Position numbers and translations under genes: made by a program. DNA of 45,410 nt. Origin: Patescibacteria group bacterium. GTDB lineage: Bacteria > Patescibacteriota > Patescibacteriia > GCA-002772895. The stretch lies in the NCBI GenBank assembly GCA_018895765.1, contig JAHINX010000019.1:1-45410 (forward strand), given 5' to 3'. This document shows, one piece after another, positions 37,314 to 43,650 of this stretch (position 1 is its first letter; each line of letters begins with the position of its first letter). Below the pieces are notes generated by a model. That model saw only the letters and a program-made list of their open reading frames with translations, ran no database searches and was not told the DNA's origin.

Positions 37314-38285
37314 CTACGTACTACATTTCATTACTCGCCATTTACCCGAAAGGTCTTTTGTAAATTCTATTTTTTTTGGTTTGAGTATTTTTTGTGCCAG
37401 TTTTTCTATCGCTGGTTTTTGTTTTGCGCCGATTTCTATTATTAATGTAATATTATTAATTTTTATATCGCGGATTTGTTCAAATAATTTTTTGTAAATC
37501 TCTGTGCCGGTTTTTCCTCCGACCAGCGCCCCCTTTGGTTCGTGGCGCTTTACTTCGGGTTGAGCTTTGGTCCATTCTTCTTGGGAGAGGTAGGGGAGAT
37601 TGGCGGTAATTACTATCGGGTTCCCGACTCCCGATAGTTTATTTTTCGAGTTTTTCACAGATTTTTCCGCTAAGCTTAGTATATCAAGAGATGGTTTCTT
37701 AATGTACAGTAAATCACCTTTTTTTATTGTGATTTTTGCGCCGAGCGCGTGGGCATTTTTTTGCGTCAGCGCTATTGCCTTGGGGCTGATTTCTATTGCC
37801 AACACGCGGGTGCGCGGGAATTCTTTTTTCAAAGTGATTGCAATTGCTCCGCTTCCAACCCCTACATCAACTATTTTTAAACTATTGGAAGCCAGGCTTC
37901 CAATAGTTTTTTTTGCGACGTCGATTAGGGTCTCGGTGTCCGGGCGGGGGATGAGGACGGCCGGAGAGACAAAAAAGTTTCGGCTGTAAAATTCTTTTTT
38001 GCCTGTGATGTAGGCGATTGGCTCGCGCTTTCTGCGACGAGCGATAAATTTTTTGTATTTTGCAATTTGCGCGGAAGTTAATTTTTTTTCAGGGTAAGTG
38101 AATAAAAATTCTTTTGGCTTGCCGAGCACAAAGGAAAGCAAAATTTCCGCATCCAAGAAAGCGGTATTAAAGGTCGACTTTAAATACCCCTTTCTTTTTT
38201 CCGTGTTTTTCGTAGTCCCGACAAGTCGGGACGAAGAATCGGTGAGATTTTTTACGCCCCATTTTAGGGCCTCGCTTATTGTCAT
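37314..38285 (-). CDS. prmC: Peptide chain release factor N5-glutamine methyltransferase
   Basis: A 323-residue SAM-dependent methyltransferase that methylates the GGQ glutamine of release factors. Seen: an N-terminal helical domain, EPIAYITGKKEFYSRNFFVSPAVLIPRPDTETLI, motif I IVDVGVGSGAIAI, and the catalytic segment as ANLPYLS (NLPY in place of the canonical NPPY). The protein is longer than the usual 280-290 residues. Three extra stretches coincide with palindromic repeat elements read in frame (37612-37638, 37881-37907, 38215-38232). prfA, its substrate, is the neighbour upstream on the same strand, though a terminator lies between. Confidence 0.92.
   Translation of the reverse strand: MTISEALKWGVKNLTDSSSRLVGTTKNTEKRKGYLKSTFNTAFLDAEILLSFVLGKPKEFLFTYPEKKLTSAQIAKYKKFIARRRKREPIAYITGKKEFYSRNFFVSPAVLIPRPDTETLIDVAKKTIGSLASNSLKIVDVGVGSGAIAITLKKEFPRTRVLAIEISPKAIALTQKNAHALGAKITIKKGDLLYIKKPSLDILSLAEKSVKNSKNKLSGVGNPIVITANLPYLSQEEWTKAQPEVKRHEPKGALVGGKTGTEIYKKLFEQIRDIKINNITLIIEIGAKQKPAIEKLAQKILKPKKIEFTKDLSGKWRVMKCST
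37612..37638 (-). repeat. 27-nt palindromic element inside prmC (2)
   Basis: Nine-base arms ACTATCGGG and CCCGATAGT around TTCCCGACT (plus strand). The centre matches the dnaE element at 7423-7449. It is read in a different phase from the 37881 element and encodes about LSGVGNPIV just before NLPY. Confidence 0.75.
37881..37907 (-). repeat. 27-nt perfect palindrome read in frame inside prmC (1)
   Basis: Arms ACTATTGGAAGCC and its exact complement around one base; the symmetry extends to 31 bp (37879-37909). On the coding strand it encodes TIGSLASNS in the same phase as TVGSLAPYS in miaB. It differs from the miaB copy at four base pairs, all compensated. Confidence 0.9.
38215..38232 (-). repeat. 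GTCCCGAC/GTCGGGAC hairpin inside prmC (3)
   Basis: Eight-base perfect arms around AA, translated near SSRLVGTT in an N-terminal insertion. Confidence 0.6.
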
Positions 38286-38312
38286 ATACTTTTATCTTAC
38301 GCTATTTCAATA

Positions 38313-38347
38313 AATAAAAAAATATTCAGAGCCCAACTCTGAATATT
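38313..38347 (-). terminator. Terminator of prfA
   Basis: On the minus strand AATATTCAGAG and CTCTGAATATT are perfect arms around TTGGG, followed by TTTTTTATTT. Confidence 0.85.
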
Positions 38348-38401
38348 AGAAAGAGATGTATTTTGCAAACGGAGAATGCCAGACGTTATTGCAAGATGTC
38401 A

Positions 38402-39418
38402 TTATTTTCCCTCCTGTCTGTCCGCTTCTTTTAGTTTTTCGATAATTGGTTTTATTTCGCCACTTAATATTTTTTCCATATTATGCCAGGATTCTTTGAT
38501 GCGGTGGTCGGTTATTCTGTCCTGTGGATAATTATATGTACGGATTTTTTCGCTTCGGTCGCCAGTTCCGATTTGTGATTTTCTCATTTCTCGCTCTTCT
38601 TTTTTACGCTTTTCTTGTTCTATATCAAATAGTCGCGCGCGCATAATTTCTATTGCGCGTAATTTGTTTTGTTGTTGAGACTTTTGGTCTTGGCATTTTA
38701 CGATGAGTCCTGTTGGAACGTGCGTTAAAATAATTGCGGAATATGTTGTATTAACAGATTGTCCGCCAGGACCTTGTGAGGTTGATGTTTTGATCTCTAA
38801 ATCTTTTGGGTCTATTTTAAATTCTATTTCATCAACTTCCGGTAGTACGGCAACGGTGGCGGCGGAAGTATGGATTCGTCCGCTTTTTTCTGTTTCAGGG
38901 ATTCTTTGAACGCGGTGGACGCCACTTTCATATTTTAGCCAGCCATAAACACCTTCACCATCTATTTTAGCAATTATTTCTTTAAATCCGCCAATTCCAA
39001 TTTGGTTTGAAGACAAAATTTTTACATCCCATCCCATATTTTCGGCAAAATGTGAATACATTCTGAAAAGCTCGGCGCTAAAAAGCGCAGCTTCATCTCC
39101 GCCTGTTCCGGCGCGAATTTCTATGATAATTGATTTTTTATCTAATGGATTTTTTGGGGAAAGACTTTCTTCTATTTCTTTTTTTTCTTTTTCCAGATTT
39201 GGTAGTTCTGACTCTAATTCCGGATCTTTTTTTGCGGTTTCAATATCTACTTCTATCAGTTCTAGCCTTTTCATTAATTCTATAGTTTCTTTTAATTTGG
39301 CATATTCTTTGTTCAATTTTTTAAATTTTTCCGGATTAGAAAAAATAGCCGGTTCTGATAGTTGGCCTTCCAATTCTTTTAACTGTTCTTCGGTTTTAAT
39401 GATTTTTTCTTTATCCAT
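38402..39418 (-). CDS. prfA: Peptide chain release factor 1
   Basis: A 338-residue RF1 that reads UAA and UAG. Seen: IEIRAGTGGDEAALF, HRVQRIPETEKSGRIHTSAATVAV (RF1-type; release-factor specificity loop region), the GGQ motif in TSQGPGGQSVNTTYS, and TYNYPQDRITDHRI. No programmed frameshift is present (that belongs to prfB). Slightly shorter than E. coli RF1 at the N-terminus. TGA serves as a stop in several genes here, so an RF2 must exist elsewhere in the genome (inference). Confidence 0.96.
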   Translation of the reverse strand: MDKEKIIKTEEQLKELEGQLSEPAIFSNPEKFKKLNKEYAKLKETIELMKRLELIEVDIETAKKDPELESELPNLEKEKKEIEESLSPKNPLDKKSIIIEIRAGTGGDEAALFSAELFRMYSHFAENMGWDVKILSSNQIGIGGFKEIIAKIDGEGVYGWLKYESGVHRVQRIPETEKSGRIHTSAATVAVLPEVDEIEFKIDPKDLEIKTSTSQGPGGQSVNTTYSAIILTHVPTGLIVKCQDQKSQQQNKLRAIEIMRARLFDIEQEKRKKEEREMRKSQIGTGDRSEKIRTYNYPQDRITDHRIKESWHNMEKILSGEIKPIIEKLKEADRQEGK

Positions 39419-39431
39419 ATTTATATGATAT

Positions 39432-39467
39432 ACAAAATCCGCCTTAATAGAAAGAGGCGGATTTTGT
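39432..39467 (-). terminator. Terminator of rpmE
   Basis: ACAAAATCCGCCT and AGGCGGATTTTGT are perfect 13-bp arms around a 10-nt loop, just after the rpmE stop. Confidence 0.9.
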
Positions 39468-39482
39468 TAAAATTTTATTTAA

Positions 39483-39791
39483 CTATTTTCCAGTTTCTTC
39501 TGTTTTTACTTTTTTTACTTTTTCGGCGCGTCTTTTTACCTGGGCTTTGCGTTTTACAGCTTTGCCTTTTCTGTCTTTTCCAACAGATTCTTTTTTAGCC
39601 ATTTTTTCCTGAAATTTTTCTACACGCCTTGCGGTATCAACTATTTTTTGTTTGCCAGTATAGAACGGGTGGCAACTTGAGCAAAGCTCTGTTTTTATTT
39701 CTGGCTCAGTACTGCCAATAACAAATCCCATGCCACAGGCGCATGTTATTTTTGCATCTTTGTGATAAGTTGGGTGAATGTCTTTTTTCAT
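39483..39791 (-). CDS. rpmE: Ribosomal protein bL31 with long basic tail
   Basis: A 102-residue L31, Zn-binding type. Seen: MKKDIHPTYH start, CAC (about 18-20) and CSSC (about 37-40) cysteines, HPFYTGKQKIVDTARRVEKF, then about 40 extra residues of Lys-rich tail (AVKRKAQVKRRAEKVKKVK) beyond the usual 66-70 residues. Such tails are common in CPR and related groups (general recall). Its promoter (39846-39874) overlaps that of the divergent 39909 gene. Confidence 0.94.
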   Translation of the reverse strand: MKKDIHPTYHKDAKITCACGMGFVIGSTEPEIKTELCSSCHPFYTGKQKIVDTARRVEKFQEKMAKKESVGKDRKGKAVKRKAQVKRRAEKVKKVKTEETGK

Positions 39792-39845
39792 AAAAATTAA
39801 CTTTAAACTTTTATCTTTGTTAGCTTTTTAAAGCTGTATAAAAAT

Positions 39846-39874
39846 ATATTATCATATACTTGACAAATTGTCAA
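39846..39874 (-). promoter_or_regulatory. Promoter of rpmE sharing a palindromic -35
   Basis: Minus-strand TTGACA (39874-39869), a 17-bp spacer and TAATAT (39851-39846). Confidence 0.8.
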
Positions 39875-39888
39875 TATTGTGCTATATT
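39860..39888 (+). promoter_or_regulatory. Promoter of the 39909 gene sharing a palindromic -35
   Basis: TTGACA (39860-39865), a 17-bp spacer ending TGTGC, and TATATT (39883-39888). The TTGACAA-A-TTGTCAA palindrome (39860-39874) gives both divergent promoters their -35. Confidence 0.85.
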
Positions 39889-39908
39889 ATGAGCAAATAG
39901 GAGGTGAG

Positions 39909-40289
39909 ATGACAAATTTTTTGCTTTTTTTAATCATTTGCTTTGTTTTTGTGATATTTGTGATGCAATTTGCATCTTTGCTTGGTCAGGCAAAGAAAAA
40001 CGCTGAGGAAAAAAAGCAAGTACAGATCGTCCAAGAATCATTTCGTAATAGCATCCACATAGTTGAAGAGCGGGAGGAGTATTGCACTAGAGCTACTTAT
40101 TCTTATGTTATGAGGGACGATAGTCCAATAGTTACTTATCTTGTTTATAATGATGGGCCAGAGCGTATTTCCCTTTCTACAAACAAGGGCAAAAGCGCGC
40201 GGTTGAATGTTTACGGAATAGACCAAATTAAGCTTTTGGGAGCGGCAATCCAGCATCAGAAAGGATCGCTTTTCGATAGAGGCGTGTAG
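39909..40289 (+). CDS. Small membrane-anchored protein, unknown function
   Basis: A 126-residue protein with one N-terminal membrane helix (about residues 2-24), a charged linker (AKKNAEEKKQVQIVQE) and a small soluble domain (about 45-126). The ATG at 39909 follows AGGAGGTGAG. A further upstream in-frame start at 39879 would begin within the -10 region and is rejected. Same start-site style (GGAGGTGAGA) as the 2061 gene. It has its own promoter and a strong terminator. Not recognised. Confidence 0.7.
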   Translation: MTNFLLFLIICFVFVIFVMQFASLLGQAKKNAEEKKQVQIVQESFRNSIHIVEEREEYCTRATYSYVMRDDSPIVTYLVYNDGPERISLSTNKGKSARLNVYGIDQIKLLGAAIQHQKGSLFDRGV

Positions 40290-40303
40290 GTGTATATATT
40301 TTT

Positions 40304-40336
40304 AGCGCCCCGAAGTACTCCGGGGCGCTTTTTTTG
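40304..40336 (+). terminator. Terminator of the 39909 gene
   Basis: AGCGCCCCG pairs with CGGGGCGCT around an 8-nt loop, followed by seven T. Confidence 0.92.
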
Positions 40337-40354
40337 TCTAAAATAACTATCGGG

Positions 40355-40383
40355 TTGACAAATATTTACAAATATGATAATTT
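40355..40383 (+). promoter_or_regulatory. Promoter of rpsB
   Basis: TTGACA (40355-40360), a 17-bp spacer and TAATTT (40378-40383), leaving a leader of about 90 nt. Confidence 0.6.
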
Positions 40384-40394
40384 ATTATAAAATT

Positions 40395-40470
40395 GTAATA
40401 ACTAATCCCACACATCTTGCGTCTCCTTAAATCGCATGAGAAATTTAAGGGCAACCGGCAGGGTGGAGGT
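40395..40470 (+). promoter_or_regulatory. Structured rpsB leader (possible autoregulatory site)
   Basis: The leader holds CCTTAAAT/ATTTAAGG arms (about 40424-40450) around CGCATGAGAA, followed by GGGCAACCGGC and the SD GTGGAGG. S2 leaders in several bacteria are autoregulated; whether this is one is inference. Confidence 0.4.
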
Positions 40471-40478
40471 CAAATAAT

Positions 40479-41264
40479 ATGGCAAATCTTCCAGCTTTAT
40501 TGGAAATGCTAAAAGCAGGCGCCCACTTTGGGCACCGAACATCAAAATGGCATCCTAATATGGAGCCATTCATTTTTACGGACAGAAACGGAGTCCACAT
40601 CATTAACCTGGAAAAAACTCAGGAACAGCTTGAAAAAGCTGGAGAGTTTTTGAAAAATCTAGGAATGGAAGGCGGGACTCTTCTTTTTGTTGGAACGAAA
40701 AAGCAAGCGCAAGATATAGTTTGCGAAGCGGCGGCAAAATGCGAAATGCCCTATGTAAAAGAACGTTGGATTGGCGGAACTCTGACAAATTTTCCAACAA
40801 TCAAAAAAAGAATTGATCATTTTGTGGATTTGGAAAATAAGCAAAAATCCGGCGGATTGGAAAAATATACCAAAAAAGAACAAAACGAATTTGGCAAAGA
40901 GATAGAAGGATTGAGAAGAAGAATTGGTGGGCTTGTAAAGCTTCCCAAGCTTCCTGACGCAATATTTATTCTTGATGTAAAAACAGAGAAAACAGCTCTG
41001 CGCGAAGCCAAGAAAAAAAATATACCAATTGTTGCCGTTTGTGATACTAATGTAAATCCTGATGGAATCAAATATCCAATTCCCGCCAATGATGATGCTT
41101 TGAAATCAATAAAAATTATTGTAGAATATATTGCAGAAGCATTTAAAGAAGGAAAAGATTTGGCTCCGGCAAAAGCGCAGATGAAAAAAATTCAGGAAGA
41201 AAAGAAAAAGGAATCAGAGGTTAAGAATAAGGAATTAGGGGAGGAAAAGAAGGAAGAAAAATAA
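40479..41264 (+). CDS. rpsB: Ribosomal protein uS2
   Basis: A 261-residue S2 of the small subunit. Seen: LLEMLKAGAHFGHRTSKWHPNMEPFIF, GVHIINLEKTQEQL, LFVGTKKQAQDIV, ERWIGGTLTNFPTIKKRI, LPKLPDAIFILDVKTEKTALREA, and PIVAVCDTNVNPDGIKYPIPANDDA. Followed by a Lys/Glu-rich tail. The SD GGAGG lies upstream. It precedes tsf, the usual order, with a tandem-repeat spacer of 108 bp between. Confidence 0.97.
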   Translation: MANLPALLEMLKAGAHFGHRTSKWHPNMEPFIFTDRNGVHIINLEKTQEQLEKAGEFLKNLGMEGGTLLFVGTKKQAQDIVCEAAAKCEMPYVKERWIGGTLTNFPTIKKRIDHFVDLENKQKSGGLEKYTKKEQNEFGKEIEGLRRRIGGLVKLPKLPDAIFILDVKTEKTALREAKKKNIPIVAVCDTNVNPDGIKYPIPANDDALKSIKIIVEYIAEAFKEGKDLAPAKAQMKKIQEEKKKESEVKNKELGEEKKEEK

Positions 41265-41266
41265 GT

Positions 41267-41364
41267 GTAACTTGTAACTTGTAACTTGTAACTCGTAAAA
41301 TGTGTTGCTTCATAACATGTAATTAAAAATAATTACGAATTACGGATTACAGATTACGGATTAC
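41267..41364. repeat. Two degenerate tandem repeats in the rpsB-tsf spacer
   Basis: GTAACTT is repeated four times (41267-41297), then about 35 bp later come AATTACG/GATTAC words (41331-41364: ACGAATTACGGATTACAG, ATTACGGATTAC). The spacer is otherwise gene-free. Confidence 0.75.
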
Positions 41365-41372
41365 TTTTTGAT

Positions 41373-41954
41373 ATGGACACATCGATAATTACAAAACTTC
41401 GCCAGATGACCGGGTGTGGAATGATGGATTGCAAAAATGTACTTGAAGAAGTGGATGGTGATTTGGAAAAAGCCGTAGAGGTGCTTCGCAAAAAGGGGAT
41501 TGCAAAAGCAACTAAACGAGGAGAACGCGAAACTCGCGAAGGGCTTGTTGTAAGCTATATTCATTCAAATAATAGAATTGGCGTTTTGCTGGAGCTTTTA
41601 TCAGAAACGGATTTTGTAGCAATGAATAGTGGGTTCCGCGAACTTGCAAATGATATTGCAATGCATATTGCGGCAATGAATCCCGTATATTTATCCGAGA
41701 CAGATGTTCCGGAAGATGTTTTAAATAAAGAAAGAGAGATTTATGCCGAAGAGTTTGAAGGTGCGGGTAAATCGCAGGAAGTTGTGGATAAAATCGTTGA
41801 AGGAAAAATGGTAAAATTTTATGAAGAAAATTGCCTTTTGAATCAAAGATTTATAAAAGATGAAGATGTAACTATAGATGAATTGGTAAAAGGAAAAGTT
41901 GGTGTAATTGGAGAAAATATCCAGATTGGGAGATTTTCTAGATTTGAAATCTAG
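41373..41954 (+). CDS. tsf: Elongation factor Ts, short form
   Basis: A 193-residue EF-Ts, the nucleotide exchange factor of EF-Tu. Seen: KLRQMTGCGMMDCKNVLEEVDGDLEKAVEVLRKKGIAKA (N-terminal UBA-like domain; note TGC where most read TGA), EGLVVSYIHSNNRIGVLLELLSETDFVA (core), and a single short core subdomain with coiled-coil segment, as in Thermus-type short EF-Ts. Co-transcribed with rpsB in most bacteria; a terminator follows here. Confidence 0.96.
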   Translation: MDTSIITKLRQMTGCGMMDCKNVLEEVDGDLEKAVEVLRKKGIAKATKRGERETREGLVVSYIHSNNRIGVLLELLSETDFVAMNSGFRELANDIAMHIAAMNPVYLSETDVPEDVLNKEREIYAEEFEGAGKSQEVVDKIVEGKMVKFYEENCLLNQRFIKDEDVTIDELVKGKVGVIGENIQIGRFSRFEI

Positions 41955-41994
41955 TAACACAGATTTTTAAAACAATAATAATATAGATATCATT

Positions 41995-42022
41995 AAAAGG
42001 CCATCTGCGGGTGGTCTTTTAA
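41995..42022 (+). terminator. Terminator of tsf
   Basis: AAAAGGCCA pairs with TGGTCTTTT (one wobble) around TCTGCGGG. Confidence 0.8.
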
Positions 42023-42047
42023 AATATTTGCATGATATACTAGTTTA

Positions 42048-42070
42048 TGTGCAGAATCCAATCTCGCACA
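42048..42070 (+). repeat. REP-like hairpin, copy 1 (upstream)
   Basis: TGTGCAGAATCC then AATCTCGCACA: an 8-bp stem with one bulged C and a 6-nt loop, 24 bp before the transposase ATG. Confidence 0.85.
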
Positions 42071-42094
42071 TAATAAAAATTAATAAAAAGTTTT

Positions 42095-42781
42095 ATGATT
42101 AGACCAACACTATCAGTGAATGACCATGCACATATTTATAATAGAGGAGTAGATAAGCGTATTGTTTTTAATGAAAACGCGGACTACGCGAGATTTGTTC
42201 ATACGTTGTATATATGTAACGATACAGAGTTTACTGTGAAGAATTTAAATCGAATGATTGAAAATGTGCAGAATCCAATCTTGCACATCGGAGAACGAAC
42301 CGGTGAGAGATTTGTAGATATTTTATGTTTTACGTTAATGCCGAATCATTTTCATCTTTTATTAAGACAAAATATTGATAAGGGGATATCCAAGTTTATG
42401 CATAAAATTGGTATTGCTTATACATTATACTTTAATTTAAAAAATGAACGAACGGGGTCTTTGTTTGAGGGCAAGTATAAATATAAAATTGTAAATAATG
42501 AGCAGTATTTGGTTTATTTATCCCAGTATATTCATTTAAATCCAATAAAAATTATAGAGCCGAAGTGGAAAGAGAAGGGGATAACTAATTGGAAACAGGC
42601 CAATGATTTTTTGGAAATGTATAAGTGGTCGAGTTATCAAGATTATATTGGTATTAAAAACCTTCCGTCGGTTATTAATCCGGGATTATTGGGAGAATAT
42701 TATGAAAAACCAGAGAAGTATAAAAAATTTGTAAATAGTTATTTGGTTGAAGATCTAGATAAGATTATAAATCTATCATAA
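42095..42781 (+). CDS. REP-associated tyrosine transposase (Y1/HUH family)
   Basis: A 228-residue Y1-type HUH transposase related to TnpA of IS200/IS605 and to RAYTs. Seen: NDHAHIYNRGVDKRIVF (N-terminal strand and NRG motif), LMPNHFHLLLR with the HUH histidines (His85, His87), a Tyr-containing helix (GIAYTLYFNLKNERTGSLFEGKYK; Tyr109 or Tyr112 as nucleophile candidate), and YLSQYIHLNPI. The ORF is intact. Residues 57-64 (NVQNPILH) are encoded by a copy of the flanking repeat. Copy 3 starts at the base after the stop. Confidence 0.88.
   Translation: MIRPTLSVNDHAHIYNRGVDKRIVFNENADYARFVHTLYICNDTEFTVKNLNRMIENVQNPILHIGERTGERFVDILCFTLMPNHFHLLLRQNIDKGISKFMHKIGIAYTLYFNLKNERTGSLFEGKYKYKIVNNEQYLVYLSQYIHLNPIKIIEPKWKEKGITNWKQANDFLEMYKWSSYQDYIGIKNLPSVINPGLLGEYYEKPEKYKKFVNSYLVEDLDKIINLS
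42265..42287 (+). repeat. REP-like hairpin, copy 2 (inside the transposase gene)
   Basis: 22 of 23 bases match copy 1; the one change (C to T) is in the bulge position. It is translated in frame in a loop between conserved blocks. Confidence 0.85.
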
Positions 42782-42804
42782 TGTGCAGAATCCAATCTCG
42801 CACA
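42782..42804 (+). repeat. REP-like hairpin, copy 3 (immediately after the stop)
   Basis: Identical to copy 1 and starts at the first base after the transposase stop codon. Confidence 0.88.
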
Positions 42805-42837
42805 TTATGTATTTATTTTTTTGTTATTGCCTTCTCG

Positions 42838-42860
42838 TGTGCGAGATTGGATTCTGCACA
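42838..42860 (-). repeat. REP-like hairpin, copy 4 (inverted)
   Basis: Exact reverse complement of copy 3, 33 bp away, so copies 3 and 4 form a facing pair like a BIME. Confidence 0.88.
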
Positions 42861-42883
42861 TAGGAAGGGATGTAAGAAGTTAT

Positions 42884-42917
42884 AAAAAAGACCACCCGTG
42901 ATTTTGGGTGGTTTTTT
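42884..42917. terminator. Bidirectional terminator between the transposase and the 42921 gene
   Basis: ACCACCC pairs with GGGTGGT around GTGATTTT, with A-run left and T-run right. Confidence 0.85.
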
Positions 42918-42920
42918 GGT

Positions 42921-43196
42921 TTATTCCTTGATGGCTTGTGAATTTAGTTCGATTGTGAGCGCGTATTTGACGCGCCTTTTGATATATCTAACTGCTTTTA
43001 TTTGTTGATATGGCGAAGGAAGTTGAATTTTTTCTTTCCAGGCAAGAATTTCTCTTTGGGTTGCCTGAAGGCCATAAGCTAATTCGATTTCATTTCCGTC
43101 CCTAAGCTTTAAAAATCCTGTAACTATTTTTGCAAATGTTTCTGTATCACCGGCAGTATAATTTTCACAAAGAACGATGAGCTCCTCTTTTGTCAT
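42921..43196 (-). CDS. Small HTH-like protein, unknown function
   Basis: A 91-residue protein with an HTH-like region (IELAYGLQATQREILAWKEKIQLPSPYQQIKAVRYIKRRVKY). Its ATG overlaps the TGA of the upstream gene (ATGA), so translation is coupled. It resembles the 37082 protein in start (MTKE) and in the W-x-K...LP...V pattern. A DNA-binding role is plausible but unproven. A bidirectional terminator follows. Confidence 0.65.
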   Translation of the reverse strand: MTKEELIVLCENYTAGDTETFAKIVTGFLKLRDGNEIELAYGLQATQREILAWKEKIQLPSPYQQIKAVRYIKRRVKYALTIELNSQAIKE

Positions 43197-43645
43197 TTTA
43201 GTTTACCTTTTAACTTACTGAGATTGGTATCCACTTTTTTCAGCTCGGCAATAAGCGTTTTTCTATGATATTCAAGTTCTTCTATTTTTCCGGCTATATT
43301 TTTCGCGCACTCTACTTTTAATGCCAATCTTTTCATTTTTTTCCACGCTTTTTTGTCCGGATTAGTCCGAAGTAGAGCTTTGTGCTTTAGCTTTATGGTT
43401 TTTCCATCCGGAGTAATTGCTTGTGCGTTGGCGCCACAATCTATTGATTCAACCCAGCATTTTTTAGTAATTTCGCCATTTTCGGTCAGCTTAATATCAA
43501 ATAGCCCGCCATTGCCGTGAAAAATTTCTGCGCCGGAAATTGTTTCATTGCCATCGCGGAGAACAATTTTTCCTCCTAATCTCATAAAGTTTCCTTCGCA
43601 ATCGCAGGTATAGAATAATATCTGCCATTCTGATTTTTGTGTCAT
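43193..43645 (-). CDS. Unknown protein with C-terminal coiled coil
   Basis: A 150-residue soluble protein. The N-terminal about 100 residues look like a beta-rich domain (SEWQILFYTCDCEGNFMRLGGKIVLRDGNETISGAEIFHGNGGLFDIKLTENGEI...). Residues about 105-150 form a basic helix or coiled coil. The ATG at 43645 is preferred: GGAGGA lies 7 bases upstream. The ATG at 43660 overlaps that SD and lies in the leader hairpin. It is the first gene of a two-gene operon with the HTH-like 42921. The long leader (43651-43790) shares its outer stem with that of the 22175 gene. Not recognised. Confidence 0.65.
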   Translation of the reverse strand: MTQKSEWQILFYTCDCEGNFMRLGGKIVLRDGNETISGAEIFHGNGGLFDIKLTENGEITKKCWVESIDCGANAQAITPDGKTIKLKHKALLRTNPDKKAWKKMKRLALKVECAKNIAGKIEELEYHRKTLIAELKKVDTNLSKLKGKLK

Positions 43646-43650
43646 CCAAT

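Larger units (their letters stand above)
42048..42860 (+). mobile_element. REP-associated HUH transposase locus with four hairpin copies
   Basis: The transposase gene (42095-42781) is bordered by 23-nt hairpin repeats at 42048-42070, 42782-42804 and, inverted, 42838-42860. A fourth copy (42265-42287) is inside the gene. Each has TGTGC and GCACA ends with inner AGA/TCT pairing. The layout resembles a RAYT gene with its REP elements. Confidence 0.75.

Noticed and set aside
41267..41364. CRISPR array in the rpsB-tsf spacer
   Set aside because: Units are short (7-12 bp), directly adjacent and degenerate, with no spacer/repeat alternation and no cas genes.
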